Part shown: in pieces, positions 42,547-51,127 of the stretch
Layout of the letters: each line of letters begins with the position of its first letter
How positions within the stretch are numbered: position 1 is the stretch's first letter
Source of the DNA: Blastococcus sp. HT6-4
Lineage (GTDB): Bacteria > Actinomycetota > Actinomycetes > Mycobacteriales > Geodermatophilaceae
Assembly (NCBI RefSeq): GCF_039679125.1
Contig: NZ_CP155551.1
Location: forward strand, 2,480,001-2,544,000
Direction: 5' to 3'
DNA length: 64,000 nt
Position numbers and translations under genes: made by a program
Notes under the pieces: generated by a model
Database searches by the model: none
The model's input: the letters and a program-made list of their open reading frames with translations, nothing else
Told to the model about the DNA's origin: nothing

Positions 42547-44330
42547 GCGACGAGACCGCCCACCGGCCAGCGGGGCCGCGGGTGCGGGTCGACCCGCAGC
42601 TGCTCGCCGGCGGCATTCTGATCACTCTGCAGACGATCGTCCGTGCCGGGGTCGTCCTGCCCTCCTACTACTGGCAGGACGACTTCCACCACGTCGAGCT
42701 CGCGCGCCGGCTGGGTCTCTCGAAGGAGTTCCTTGTCCGGGACTACAGCGGCCATCTGGAGGTCGGGCAGTACTTCCTGTACTGGCTCATCGGCCGGGAC
42801 GCGGGCACCTCGTTTCTCCCCGCCGCCCTGAGCCTCCTCGTCCTGCAACTGGTGGCGTCGTGCCTGCTGCTCGGGGTGCTCCGGGAACTGTTCGGCCGCT
42901 CGCCGTGGCTCCTGCTCCCCTTCGCCGGCTACCTGTTCACCCCCCTGGCCCTCCCTGTCGCCACGTGGTGGGCCGCGGGGCTGCAGGCGCTTCCCCTCCA
43001 GATCGCCATGCTGCTGGCGCTGCTGGGCCTGGTCCGCGCGGTACGGCGGCGCTCGTGGCGGTGGGCGGCAGGGTCGGTCCTCGCGCACGCCATCGGCCTC
43101 CTGTTCTGGGAGAAGGCGCTGCTGATCCTGCCCACCCTGGTCGCCGTGCTCGTTCTCGTGGAATGGGGCCGTCAGCCCGTCCGGCAGCGGTTGCGCCTGC
43201 TCCTGCGGCAGTGGCGGTTCCTCGCTCCGCACGCCGTCGTGGCCGCTCTCTACACCGCCATCTACCTCTCGGTGGTCGACTCGGCGTCACTGCTGGGCGA
43301 GGACGCGCAGTCCGTCGCGGCGACGAGCCGCGACGTGGTGTTCCGGATGCTGCTGCCCGGCATCTTCGGGGGACCGTGGACCACCACGGGCGCCGAGAAC
43401 ACCGTCTTCCCCAACACGAGTGCCCTGCTCGCCGCGTTCTTCGCCCTGCTGTTCCTGGCCGTCGTCGGGCTCAGCGTGTGGGTGCGCGGTCCTCTCGCCC
43501 TCCAGGGCTGGCTGCTGGCCGTCGGCTACGTCGCCGTCGACATCGCCCTCATGCAGGTGGGCCGGGCCGGCTTCATCACGCTGCTGGCCCGCGATCCGCG
43601 GTACATCACCGACTCGCTGCCCGTCCTGGCGATCGCGTTCTGCGCTGCGTTCGCCGGCCCGGTCCCGGCCCGGCGGACCCCCCGCTGGTTCCGGCGGGCT
43701 GCGGGTTCGACGAGCGTCACGGTGGGAAGCACGGCAGTCCTGGTCGCGAGTTGCCTGCTGACGACCCTCCTCCTCGCGGACGGACTGCAGCACGAGCACT
43801 CGCGCAACTACGTGCACGGTGTGGTGCGGCAGCTGGACGCCAATCCCGGGGTCTCGGTCATCTCCACCGCCCTGCCGGCCACCGTCAGCATCAGCACCGA
43901 CCTGGAGGGGCTGCTGCGAGCGGTCGGCAGGGAACGGGAGTTCGACCAACCCGGAACCGACGTGCGGATGTTCGACGCGCTGGCGAACCTGCGCTCGATC
44001 ACCGTGATCCAGCCGACCCTGGCAGCGTCCGGCCCGGTCCAGGACTGCGGCTGGCGGATCGAGGGCACGTGGCAGTCGCTCGGCACCCTGCCACCCACCT
44101 CCCGCCGCCCGCAGGTGCTCCGCGTCGGCTACGTGACGGGGCAGCCGGCGACCCTGCACCTGACCGTCGGACAGGACAGGCAGGCCGTGGCCGTGCCCGC
44201 GGGCGTCGGCCATGTCACCTTCGTGGTCACCGGACAGGAGGGACGGGTGCGGGCCCGCGTGTCCGATGTCGCCTCCGGCGGGATCTGCGCCAGCGACGTG
44301 GTCGCCGGCACACCATGGCCTGCCGACTGA
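42543..44330 (+). CDS. GT-C-like polytopic membrane protein
   Basis: A 595-residue protein with about ten to eleven hydrophobic helices followed by a C-terminal extracytoplasmic domain of about 190 residues. The first outer loop has YYWQDDFHHVELA, a position where GT-C glycosyltransferases carry catalytic acidic residues. A loop near residue 270 contains FGGPWTTTGAENTVFPNTS. The fold and the four-base overlap with the AftD gene suggest a partner glycosyltransferase using a polyprenyl-phosphate sugar. The C-terminal domain (DCGWRIEGTWQSLGTLPP onward) is beta-rich, possibly sugar-binding. I do not recognise a named family. Confidence 0.8.
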   Translation: MSDETAHRPAGPRVRVDPQLLAGGILITLQTIVRAGVVLPSYYWQDDFHHVELARRLGLSKEFLVRDYSGHLEVGQYFLYWLIGRDAGTSFLPAALSLLVLQLVASCLLLGVLRELFGRSPWLLLPFAGYLFTPLALPVATWWAAGLQALPLQIAMLLALLGLVRAVRRRSWRWAAGSVLAHAIGLLFWEKALLILPTLVAVLVLVEWGRQPVRQRLRLLLRQWRFLAPHAVVAALYTAIYLSVVDSASLLGEDAQSVAATSRDVVFRMLLPGIFGGPWTTTGAENTVFPNTSALLAAFFALLFLAVVGLSVWVRGPLALQGWLLAVGYVAVDIALMQVGRAGFITLLARDPRYITDSLPVLAIAFCAAFAGPVPARRTPRWFRRAAGSTSVTVGSTAVLVASCLLTTLLLADGLQHEHSRNYVHGVVRQLDANPGVSVISTALPATVSISTDLEGLLRAVGREREFDQPGTDVRMFDALANLRSITVIQPTLAASGPVQDCGWRIEGTWQSLGTLPPTSRRPQVLRVGYVTGQPATLHLTVGQDRQAVAVPAGVGHVTFVVTGQEGRVRARVSDVASGGICASDVVAGTPWPAD

Positions 44331-44627
44331 TCGCATCGCACCCCGTCTCGCGGCGAGGACGGCCCACAGGCGCTGATGCCGGCGCCCGTACCGGTGCCCG
44401 CGCTGGCGCACCGGGGTAGCGCCGGTTTCACGCCGGACGTGGCCGCGCCCGCGCTACCGACCGCGCCGGTCCACGCGTCGCCGATGCGCCACACCGGCGC
44501 CGGCCCCGGGTCTGGGCGCCGGACGCCGGCCGGGCAGGGTGCGGGGACCGGTTCAGCGCCGGTGGGTCGCCGACCGCGCCCGCGGGCGCGGATGGACCCG
44601 ATCGGACGACCGGGCAGACAGGTCCGA
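44331..44627. other. Gap between convergent envelope genes
   Basis: A 297-base region without a supported gene. CCGGTGC and GCACCGG (44391-44414) form a seven-base stem that may act as terminator of the AftD operon. Codon bias of all open frames here is poor. Confidence 0.4.
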
Positions 44628-45569
44628 TCAGGCTGCGCCGCGACGGCGGTCGGTCCGGCCCCGCAGGAGGAGCACCACCCCGACGACCAGGAGCACCAGT
44701 CCGAGACCGGCCATCAGGAGCGGCAGCGTCCGCTGGATCAGGGTGATCTGACCGCGCGTCTCCTCGGCCCGCTCCACGCCGGCGGCGACGGTCTCGTCGG
44801 TGCCGCTGAAGGTGCCGGCGAGGATGGTCGCCCCCGTCGTGCCGTCCGGTCCACGAAGGACCGTGTTCGGCGTCTCCTTCGCGGTCACGACGACCCCGCT
44901 GGTGGGTTCCACCCACACGGTGCGCTGGTTGCTGTACACGACCTCCGCCGGCACGGTGCCCGCCTCGGGGTCACCGACCAGCGCGCCGGGAACGTCGGTC
45001 TCCCGGATGACTGTCTCGGGCACCGTCGTGACGAACTTGTAGACCTCCAGGCCCTGGATCTCCTCGACACCCTCGAAGCGGGCCGGGAAGCTCTGGCCGG
45101 TGGTCGGGTTGAACAGGTCGTAGTCGCGCTGCTCGGTGCCGAACGGGAACGTGAGGGTGAGGCCCTCCACGTCCTTGTCCCGGTCGTAGTCCACCTGGTC
45201 GACGTCGCAGGCCACGGCGACGGCGTCGGTCCTGTCCAGGCACACCCGGTACGTGGAGGCGTTCATCAGTTGGCCGTCGCTGTCGGTCATGACCGAGCCG
45301 AAGTTCCAGACCGCGATGTCCTCCCCCGCCGCCTCCGACGTGGGATCGCCCTGCACCCGCTGCTGCACCTCGGCATCGAGCCCACGCAGCTGACGCATCT
45401 CGCCCAGGTCGAAGAAGCTGACGTCACTGCCGACCGCGGTCGGTTCCGCGGTCTGGTCCAGCGGCAACTTGACCATCGTCGGCGCCAGCACCAGCCCCAC
45501 CATGAAGGCTCCCACGAGCAGGAACGCTCCCAGCCCCAGCAAGCCCAACCCGACGGCGCGTCCTCGCAT
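44628..45569 (-). CDS. DUF3068 (PorA-family) envelope protein
   Basis: A 313-residue protein with a transmembrane helix at each end (GLGLLGLGAFLLVGAFMVG and LPLLMAGLGLVLLVVGVVLLL), so the about 260-residue middle is extracytoplasmic. The middle has motifs of the DUF3068 family (CLDRTDAV, DVDQVDYDRDKDVEGLTLTFPFGTEQRDY in part, VVYSNQRTVWVEPTSGVVV). Mycobacterial Rv0227c belongs to this family and is linked to envelope biogenesis; the role is not defined. Only one or two cysteines are seen. GGAGGAG lies ten bases before the ATG. A good promoter lies about 55 bases upstream. Confidence 0.88.
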   Translation of the reverse strand: MRGRAVGLGLLGLGAFLLVGAFMVGLVLAPTMVKLPLDQTAEPTAVGSDVSFFDLGEMRQLRGLDAEVQQRVQGDPTSEAAGEDIAVWNFGSVMTDSDGQLMNASTYRVCLDRTDAVAVACDVDQVDYDRDKDVEGLTLTFPFGTEQRDYDLFNPTTGQSFPARFEGVEEIQGLEVYKFVTTVPETVIRETDVPGALVGDPEAGTVPAEVVYSNQRTVWVEPTSGVVVTAKETPNTVLRGPDGTTGATILAGTFSGTDETVAAGVERAEETRGQITLIQRTLPLLMAGLGLVLLVVGVVLLLRGRTDRRRGAA

Positions 45570-45624
45570 GCGGATGGCTCCTCCTGTGTCGGCGCGACGG
45601 CCTCGCTGCTGTCGCGGCCCGGTC

Positions 45625-45652
45625 ACCCTACTGGCGAGTAGCCGAAAACCAA
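45625..45652 (-). promoter_or_regulatory. Promoter of the DUF3068 gene
   Basis: On the minus strand TTGGTT is followed after 16 bases by TAGGGT, in an AT-richer island about 55 bases upstream of the ATG. This is the best -35/-10 pair seen in the window. Confidence 0.6.
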
Positions 45653-45840
45653 ACAGCGGCCGATACGAACCCGTACCAGCCTGGTGCGCTTTCCCGCATC
45701 GAGCCCCCCACTCCCCTGCCGTCGGGTCACCCGAACCGGCGAATCGAGACGGTAACCGGGCGTACCACGACCGGTACCGCTCCGTACTGGGGCGCTGACC
45801 GTGCGTGATCGAACGGTCGCCGTGGCCATTTCGTGCCGAT
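45653..45840. other. Region upstream of the DUF3068 promoter
   Basis: About 190 bases without a gene. The word GTACC or its near form occurs four times between about 45689 and 45797, with CGGTAACCG and CCGGTACCG among them. It may hold regulator sites for DUF3068 or simply terminate the methyltransferase gene; neither can be shown. Confidence 0.35.
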
Positions 45841-46566
45841 TCAACGGCGACGCATCACGATGACGAGATTCCAGGAGACGACCTCGCGCAGCAGCGGGAC
45901 GGCGACGATCCACCGCGCCCACCACGGGTGGTAGCGGGGGAAGGTGGCGACCACCTCGACGTCGGGGCAGGATCGCGCCCAGCGCAGCGCCGCGCCGACC
46001 GACACGGGGAACAGTGACTCCCCGAACCGGTTCTTCGGCTCGCGGCCCTCCCGCCGCCGGTAGCGCCGTCGCGCCCGGTGGCCGCCGAGGTAGTGCCACG
46101 GAGCGGTCTCGTGCCCGCCCCAGGGCGACCACCAGGGGGTGAACGACAGGAACACCGTGCCTCCGGGCCTGGTCACGCGCACCATCTCGGCCGTCATGGT
46201 CCACGGCGAGGCGACGTGCTCGAGCACGTTCGACGAGTAGCAGACGTCCACCGCCGCGGTCCGGACCGGCAGCGCTTCGCCGCTCCCCCGCACCGTGCCG
46301 GGCTCCGGCTCCCCCCGGGCGACGAGCTCGCCGGCGTCGGGCTCGAGGCCCACGTAGCGCGCGCCGGCCGCCCGGAAGGCCTCGGCGAAGTAGCCGGGCC
46401 CGCCCCCGACGTCGAGCAGCAGGGCCCCGCTCAGGGGCGCGTGCTCCGCGAGCTGCCGGGCGGAGTCCGCGGCCAGCACCCCGTAGAACAGGTCGGGTTC
46501 GGGCTGTTCCCGCAGGAATGCCCGGAACAGCGTGATCGACCGCGACAGGGTCGCAGAGCGTGCCAT
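45841..46566 (-). CDS. SAM-dependent methyltransferase (Rv0224c-like)
   Basis: A 241-residue class I methyltransferase: LLLDVGGGPGYFAEAFRAAGA for SAM, VRGSGEALPVRTAAVDVCYSS, NVLEHVASPWTMTAEMVRVTRPGGTVFLSFTPWWSPWGG in overlapping pieces, and a Trp-rich C-terminal part (FPRYHPWWARWIVAVPLL) likely to lie against the membrane. Gene order with a divergent GT4 glycosyltransferase, a polytopic protein and DUF3068 mirrors mycobacterial Rv0224c to Rv0227c. It probably methylates a lipid or glycan precursor. Confidence 0.87.
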   Translation of the reverse strand: MARSATLSRSITLFRAFLREQPEPDLFYGVLAADSARQLAEHAPLSGALLLDVGGGPGYFAEAFRAAGARYVGLEPDAGELVARGEPEPGTVRGSGEALPVRTAAVDVCYSSNVLEHVASPWTMTAEMVRVTRPGGTVFLSFTPWWSPWGGHETAPWHYLGGHRARRRYRRREGREPKNRFGESLFPVSVGAALRWARSCPDVEVVATFPRYHPWWARWIVAVPLLREVVSWNLVIVMRRR

Positions 46567-46623
46567 TCTTCGGGACCGTACCTTTCGATGGAAAGAACTG
46601 CTGGCGGTCTTGTTACCCGACGG

Positions 46624-46629
46624 TAGTCT
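46624..46629 (+). promoter_or_regulatory. -10 box before the GT4 gene, probable leaderless transcript
   Basis: TAGTCT is followed by six bases and then the GTG start codon; no ribosome site fits between them. Identical hexamer as before ethR. Confidence 0.45.
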
Positions 46630-46635
46630 CGCGCG

Positions 46636-48006
46636 GTGACTTCTCGATCAACGGAGATCGACGTCCTCTTCGTGAACTGGCGGGACGCCAGTCATCCCGA
46701 AGGCGGCGGCTCCGAACGCTACGTCCACCGGATCGCCGAAGGGCTTGCGGCCGGCGGGCTGCGCGTCCGGCTGTTCTGCGCCGCCCACGACCGGGCCCCG
46801 GCCGAGGAGCGGGTCAACGGCGTCGCGGTGGTGCACCGCGGCGGACGCCTGACGGTCTACGCGCGGGCCCTCCTGCACGTGGCGTGGCACCGGCCCGCGA
46901 TCGTCGTCGACGTCCAGAACGGCCTGCCCTTCGGCAGCACCCTGGTCGCGCGAGGTCCGGTGGTCAACGTCGTGCACCACGTGCACCGGGAGCAGTGGCC
47001 GATCGTGTTCGGCCGGGCCGGCGGGGCCGTCGGTTGGTGGCTGGAGTCGGTCCTCGCCCCCCGTCTGTACCGGCGCAGCCGGTACGTGACCGTCTCCGGG
47101 GCCACGGCCACGGAGCTGACCGCCCTCGGTGTGGCGGCCGACCGGATCACCGTCGTCCCGAACGGCGTGGAGCCGGCACCCGCGGTGCGCGTCGTGCCCG
47201 ACGAGCAGCCGCGCCTGGTGGTCCTCGGCCGGCTGGTGCCGCACAAGCGGGTCGAGCACGCCATCGAGGTGGTCGCTCGGCTGCAGGACCGGTGGCCCGG
47301 ACTGCGGCTCGCCGTCATCGGCGAGGGCTGGTGGCAGGACGAGCTGCGGTCGTGCGTCGAGCGGCTCGGCGTCGGCGACCTCGTGGAGTTCCACGGCTTT
47401 CTCGACGAGCAGGCCAAGCACGAGGAGCTGGCCCGGGCCTGGGTGCACCTGTGCCCGTCGGTGAAGGAGGGCTGGGGACTGGTCGTGACCGAGGCGGGGG
47501 CGCACCGCGTGCCGACGGTCGGTTACCGGTCGGCCGGCGGTCTGCGCGAATCGGTCGTCGACGGACGGACCGGGGTGCTGGTCGACGACCTCGACGAGAT
47601 GGTGGAAGCAGTCGAGCAGCTGCTCACCGACGGGGCGGCCCGCCGGCTCATGGGCGAGGCCGCCGCCCGTCACGCGGCGGGGTACAGCTGGGCTGCGAGC
47701 GTCCGGGGGTTCGCCCGGGCGCTGGCCCGGGCGGCCGAGGGATCAGCCCCGGTTGCCGTACTCCAGCACCTGGATCTGCTCGCTGCTCCCCGTCTCGACG
47801 GTGCTGTCGGGGTCCATGGCGGCCTCGAGGCCGAGGACCGCGGCGACGGCGAGACCGGACCCGCCACCCAGGGCCAGCATGACGGCGATGAGGGTCTTCA
47901 TGGCGCGACTCTTTTCCGTGGAGGGCGGCGACGGAGCGCAACGGTAGAGCCCGACGTCGTGATCCACAACACCGCGCCCACGCCCACCCCCAGCGCGACG
48001 GCATGA
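46636..48006 (+). CDS. GT4-family glycosyltransferase (Rv0225-like) with antisense C-terminal run-on
   Basis: A 456-residue frame. GT-B fold: HPEGGGSERYVHRIAEGLAAGG near the N-terminus, VTVSGATATELTALGV, then LVVLGRLVPHKRVEHAIEVV, GFLDEQAKHEELARAWVHLCPSVKEGWGLVVTEAGAHRVPTVGY in parts, including the EX7E-like nucleotide-sugar site. Residues after about 372 (past ARALARAAEG) are unlike glycosyltransferases and correspond to the antisense of a DUF2613 gene and part of the neighbouring membrane protein gene; many third positions there become A or T. The true functional protein is probably about 370 residues with a run-on tail. GTG start, likely leaderless. Confidence 0.85.
   Translation: MTSRSTEIDVLFVNWRDASHPEGGGSERYVHRIAEGLAAGGLRVRLFCAAHDRAPAEERVNGVAVVHRGGRLTVYARALLHVAWHRPAIVVDVQNGLPFGSTLVARGPVVNVVHHVHREQWPIVFGRAGGAVGWWLESVLAPRLYRRSRYVTVSGATATELTALGVAADRITVVPNGVEPAPAVRVVPDEQPRLVVLGRLVPHKRVEHAIEVVARLQDRWPGLRLAVIGEGWWQDELRSCVERLGVGDLVEFHGFLDEQAKHEELARAWVHLCPSVKEGWGLVVTEAGAHRVPTVGYRSAGGLRESVVDGRTGVLVDDLDEMVEAVEQLLTDGAARRLMGEAAARHAAGYSWAASVRGFARALARAAEGSAPVAVLQHLDLLAAPRLDGAVGVHGGLEAEDRGDGETGPATQGQHDGDEGLHGATLFRGGRRRSATVEPDVVIHNTAPTPTPSATA
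47743..47901 (-). CDS. DUF2613-like small membrane protein
   Basis: A 52-residue protein: one N-terminal hydrophobic helix (LIAVMLALGGGSGLAVAAVLGL) and a short outer tail ending in LEYGNRG. The EYGxR ending is typical of DUF2613 proteins in mycolate-containing and related actinobacteria, where the gene lies close to AftD. All third codon positions but one are G or C, far better than the opposite strand. The ATG overlaps the stop of the upstream membrane protein (ATGA). It lies entirely antisense to the tail of the GT4 frame. Confidence 0.8.
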   Translation of the reverse strand: MKTLIAVMLALGGGSGLAVAAVLGLEAAMDPDSTVETGSSEQIQVLEYGNRG

Positions 48007-49640
48007 GCGCCCACCACGGCGACGACGCGCACCGCCGACGGCGAAGGCCCAGGTCGGGCCCCGGGAACCCGGTACAGCCGCAGGTCGGCGCCGTCGACGA
48101 TCAGGGGCAGCGCGGCCACGCCCTCGGGCACGGGCCGGCCCGGGGTGCCCCGCTCGACGAGCACCCAGCCGATGCCGAGATCGGCCAGTGCCGCCGGGTC
48201 GTCACCAGCCGGCGCCACCGCACGGGCGCGCAGGTCCTCCCCGGCCACCGTCCGGCCCCCGACGACCAGGTCGTCGTCGGCGACCACCGGCCGGGACAGC
48301 CAGCGCGCGGCGGGGTCGAGCTGCGGGCGGTCGTCGTTCCAGTCGAACGCCCGGTAGGCGCCGAACGGCAGCACCAGCACGTCGCCGGTGCCGTCGTCGG
48401 TCAGCGCCTCGCGGACCCGGTCCCAGTCGGCCGGATAGCGCACCGGCTGCAGCCGTCCGCCGGCACCCCAGACCAGGTCGGGCATCGCGATCAGCGGCAG
48501 CGCGAGCAGCCCGGCCACCAGGGCACCCCCGAGCACCGGCCCCCCGTCGCGCCGCGCGACCGCCGACACCAGCCGGCGGGTGCCCAGCCCGGCGCCCACG
48601 GCGAGCGGCAGCGCCCACCAGGCGATCCACTTCTGCCCGTCCCGCAGCAGCCCGGCTCCCGGGACCGTCTCCACGGCCCACTCGAGCAGGCCCGCGGCGC
48701 CCGGGACGGCGCCCACCCCGGCGAGCAGCACACCGGCACCACCGAGCACCAGCAGCCCACGGGCCGGCCGGCCGAACGGACGGCGACCGGCCCAGCCGGC
48801 GACGGCCACCGCGACCAGCAGGACGGTCAGCAGCGGGACCAGCACGGACGTCCGGCTGCCGGGAACGGCGCCTTCGTTCCAGATGCCCCCGGTGCCCAGC
48901 AGCGCCAGCAGGGTGCCGCCCCAGTTCTCCGGCCTCGCGGCGAAGGCGTCCACCCCCACCGCGTCGGACGCCCCACCGGCCGGGTGCAGGGCTCCGGCCA
49001 CGATCCAGGGCAGGGAGAGCAGCAGCAGCCCGCCGGCGGCCACCGGCACACGCTGCCGCCCGACGAGCGCGAGCACGACACCGCCGGCCAGCAGGGAGCC
49101 GGTGGGGCTCAGCGCCGCCGGCACGCAGGTGAGCAGCAGCCGCGGAAGGGACCCGCGCATCCCGGCGCGCAGGCGGAGCGACTCCCGCGCGATCCAGGGC
49201 AGGGCGGCGTACGCGACCAGCAGCGTCCAGTGCCCCATCAGCAGCCGCTCGGCCAGGTAGGGGCTCCAGCCGTACACCAGCCCGGCGACCAACCCCGCCG
49301 CCCCGCGCCGCCCGTCCGGGCCGGGTGGCACGAGCCTGGCCGCACCGAGCACCGCGAAGGAGACGGTCGCCAGCAGGACCGCCTTCTGCACGAGATCCCC
49401 CGGCACGACGCCGGTGAGCACGCCCATCACCGCATCGACCGGCACCGCCCGCGGCAGCGAGCCGCCGAGCCCCAGGGCATCCAGGTCGAGCTCCTGCCGG
49501 GGCACGAACACCATGTCCCGGAGCAGGACGTACCCGGGGCCCAGCGCCGGGCCGGTCACCAGCAGTGCCACGACCAGCGCGAGCAGCCTCGCCGGCCACG
49601 GCGAGGCGTCGGCGCGCGTCCATCGCTGGTCCACCTGCAC
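47898..49640 (-). CDS. Polytopic membrane protein (Rv0226c-like)
   Basis: A 580-residue protein with about 11-13 hydrophobic helices. GYVLLRDMVFVPRQELDLDALGLGG lies in the first outer loop; YGWSPYLAERLLMGHWTLLVAYAALPW and NWGGTLLALLGTGGIWNEGAVPGS resemble GT-C type proteins. The size agrees with Rv0226c (about 576). A C-terminal soluble segment (YPADWDRVREALTDDGTGDVLVLPFGAYRAFDWNDDRPQ in pieces) precedes the last helix. GTG start. It is probably a membrane glycosyltransferase or export factor for the same envelope polymer as AftD. It overlaps the DUF2613 gene by four bases. Confidence 0.85.
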   Translation of the reverse strand: MQVDQRWTRADASPWPARLLALVVALLVTGPALGPGYVLLRDMVFVPRQELDLDALGLGGSLPRAVPVDAVMGVLTGVVPGDLVQKAVLLATVSFAVLGAARLVPPGPDGRRGAAGLVAGLVYGWSPYLAERLLMGHWTLLVAYAALPWIARESLRLRAGMRGSLPRLLLTCVPAALSPTGSLLAGGVVLALVGRQRVPVAAGGLLLLSLPWIVAGALHPAGGASDAVGVDAFAARPENWGGTLLALLGTGGIWNEGAVPGSRTSVLVPLLTVLLVAVAVAGWAGRRPFGRPARGLLVLGGAGVLLAGVGAVPGAAGLLEWAVETVPGAGLLRDGQKWIAWWALPLAVGAGLGTRRLVSAVARRDGGPVLGGALVAGLLALPLIAMPDLVWGAGGRLQPVRYPADWDRVREALTDDGTGDVLVLPFGAYRAFDWNDDRPQLDPAARWLSRPVVADDDLVVGGRTVAGEDLRARAVAPAGDDPAALADLGIGWVLVERGTPGRPVPEGVAALPLIVDGADLRLYRVPGARPGPSPSAVRVVAVVGAHAVALGVGVGAVLWITTSGSTVALRRRPPRKRVAP

Positions 49641-49699
49641 CCCATCCCGTCCGGAGGTCCCCGCGCCGGCCTCTCGGCGGACGTGCGCAGACTAAGGGG

Positions 49700-51010
49700 G
49701 TGAGCCCACTGCGATCGAGCACCCGCCGACGGCGGCGCAAGGGTGCCGGGCAGGACTCACGACGGCTGGTGGGGGCCACCGCCCTGGTGTCCGTGGCCTT
49801 CCTCGGCACGAGCGCCCTCGCGTACGTCTTCACCGTGCTGGCGGCCAGGCTGCTGGCGCCGGCCGCGTACGGGGAGCTCGCCGCGCTGCTCGGACTGCTG
49901 CTGGTGGGGTCCGTGCCCGGGACCGGCGTCCGCACCGCGATCGCGCTCCACCTCGGGGGCAGGTCCGGGGACCGCGAGGCGACCGCGCGGCTGCACGCGG
50001 TGATGCTCTCGGTCGGCCTGGGCGTGAGCCTGCTCGCTCTGCTGCTCGTGCCGGTCGTGGTCACGCTCCTGCACCTGCCCGCCGCCACGGCCGCGATCTG
50101 GCTGGCGCTGCTGCTCCTCCCGCAGACGCTGGGCGAGGGATACCAGGGGATGCTGCAGGGTGCGGCCCGCTACCGCCGGCTGGCTTGCGTCACGGTCGTC
50201 TTCGGCGTCTCAAAGCTGGTCGGCGGTGTCACCGGGCTGCTCGTCGGCGGCAGCTCCGCGTCCGCCTTGCTGGGCATGGCCGTCGGCGCGTCGCTCGGTG
50301 CACTGGGCGGCTGGCTCGGCGCCGGCCGGCCGGAGCTCCTCGGGCGGCTCCGGGCACCCCTGGGTGCGGCCCTGCGCGCGGCCGGCGCGCTGCTGGGCTT
50401 CGTGGTGCTGCTCAACCTCGACCTGCTCTTCGCCCGCCACCACCTGCCGGCCGCCGCCGCGGGCGAGTACGCGGTCGCCGCGATCATCACCAAGATCGCC
50501 TTCTGGCTGCCCCAGGGGGTGGGGGTGGTCCTGCTGCCGCGGCTGGCCCATGCCGCCGGCCGCCACGAGACGCTGCCGACCGCCCTGGCGGCGGTCGCGA
50601 CGCTGGGTGCCGCCCTCACCCTGAGCACCGCGGCCCTCGGCGACTCGGCGCTCCCGCTGATCGGCGGCTCGGCCTACGGCGGCACGCTCGGGGCGGCCAC
50701 CTGGCTGTTCGCCGCGCTGGGCACCCTGCTCGCCCTGGCACAGCTGCTGCTCTTCTCGGGCATCGCGACCGCCGACCGGCTGGCCACGGCGGCGGTCTGG
50801 ACCGCGGCCGGCGTGGAGGCCGTCGTCGTCTCGGTCCTGGCGGCCACCGACCGGCTGTCGCCCCTCTCGCTCGTGGGCACCGCGTCCCTCACCGCGACGG
50901 CCCTGGTCACCATGGGCCTGGTCCGGCTGGCCCGCACGCGCGCCCGCACCCGTGCCGGCGAGCGCCCGGTCGTGCCGGCCGCCGAGGTGGTTCCCGCGCC
51001 CGGATCGTGA
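49700..51010 (+). CDS. Polysaccharide flippase-like membrane protein (MOP superfamily)
   Basis: A 436-residue protein with about 12 helices after a basic N-terminus (SSTRRRRRKG). ALAYVFTVLAARLLAPAAYGELAALLGLLLVG is the characteristic first-helix pair of Wzx/PST flippases (LLxPxxYGxxA). LNLDLLFARHHLPAAAAGEYAVAAIITKIAFWLP continues the family pattern. It would move lipid-linked sugars across the membrane. GTG start behind AAGGGG. It is divergent from the Rv0226c-like gene and lies at the end of the envelope block. Confidence 0.87.
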   Translation: MSPLRSSTRRRRRKGAGQDSRRLVGATALVSVAFLGTSALAYVFTVLAARLLAPAAYGELAALLGLLLVGSVPGTGVRTAIALHLGGRSGDREATARLHAVMLSVGLGVSLLALLLVPVVVTLLHLPAATAAIWLALLLLPQTLGEGYQGMLQGAARYRRLACVTVVFGVSKLVGGVTGLLVGGSSASALLGMAVGASLGALGGWLGAGRPELLGRLRAPLGAALRAAGALLGFVVLLNLDLLFARHHLPAAAAGEYAVAAIITKIAFWLPQGVGVVLLPRLAHAAGRHETLPTALAAVATLGAALTLSTAALGDSALPLIGGSAYGGTLGAATWLFAALGTLLALAQLLLFSGIATADRLATAAVWTAAGVEAVVVSVLAATDRLSPLSLVGTASLTATALVTMGLVRLARTRARTRAGERPVVPAAEVVPAPGS

Positions 51011-51127
51011 TCGACGCCCCGCTCCCGGACGACTACTCCTCGACCGAACAGGGCAGGAGCGGACCGTGCCGGTCGATCCCCCGGGACCGACCGCAGGTCC
51101 GACCCCGAGCCGAGAGGAGCGCCGCCC

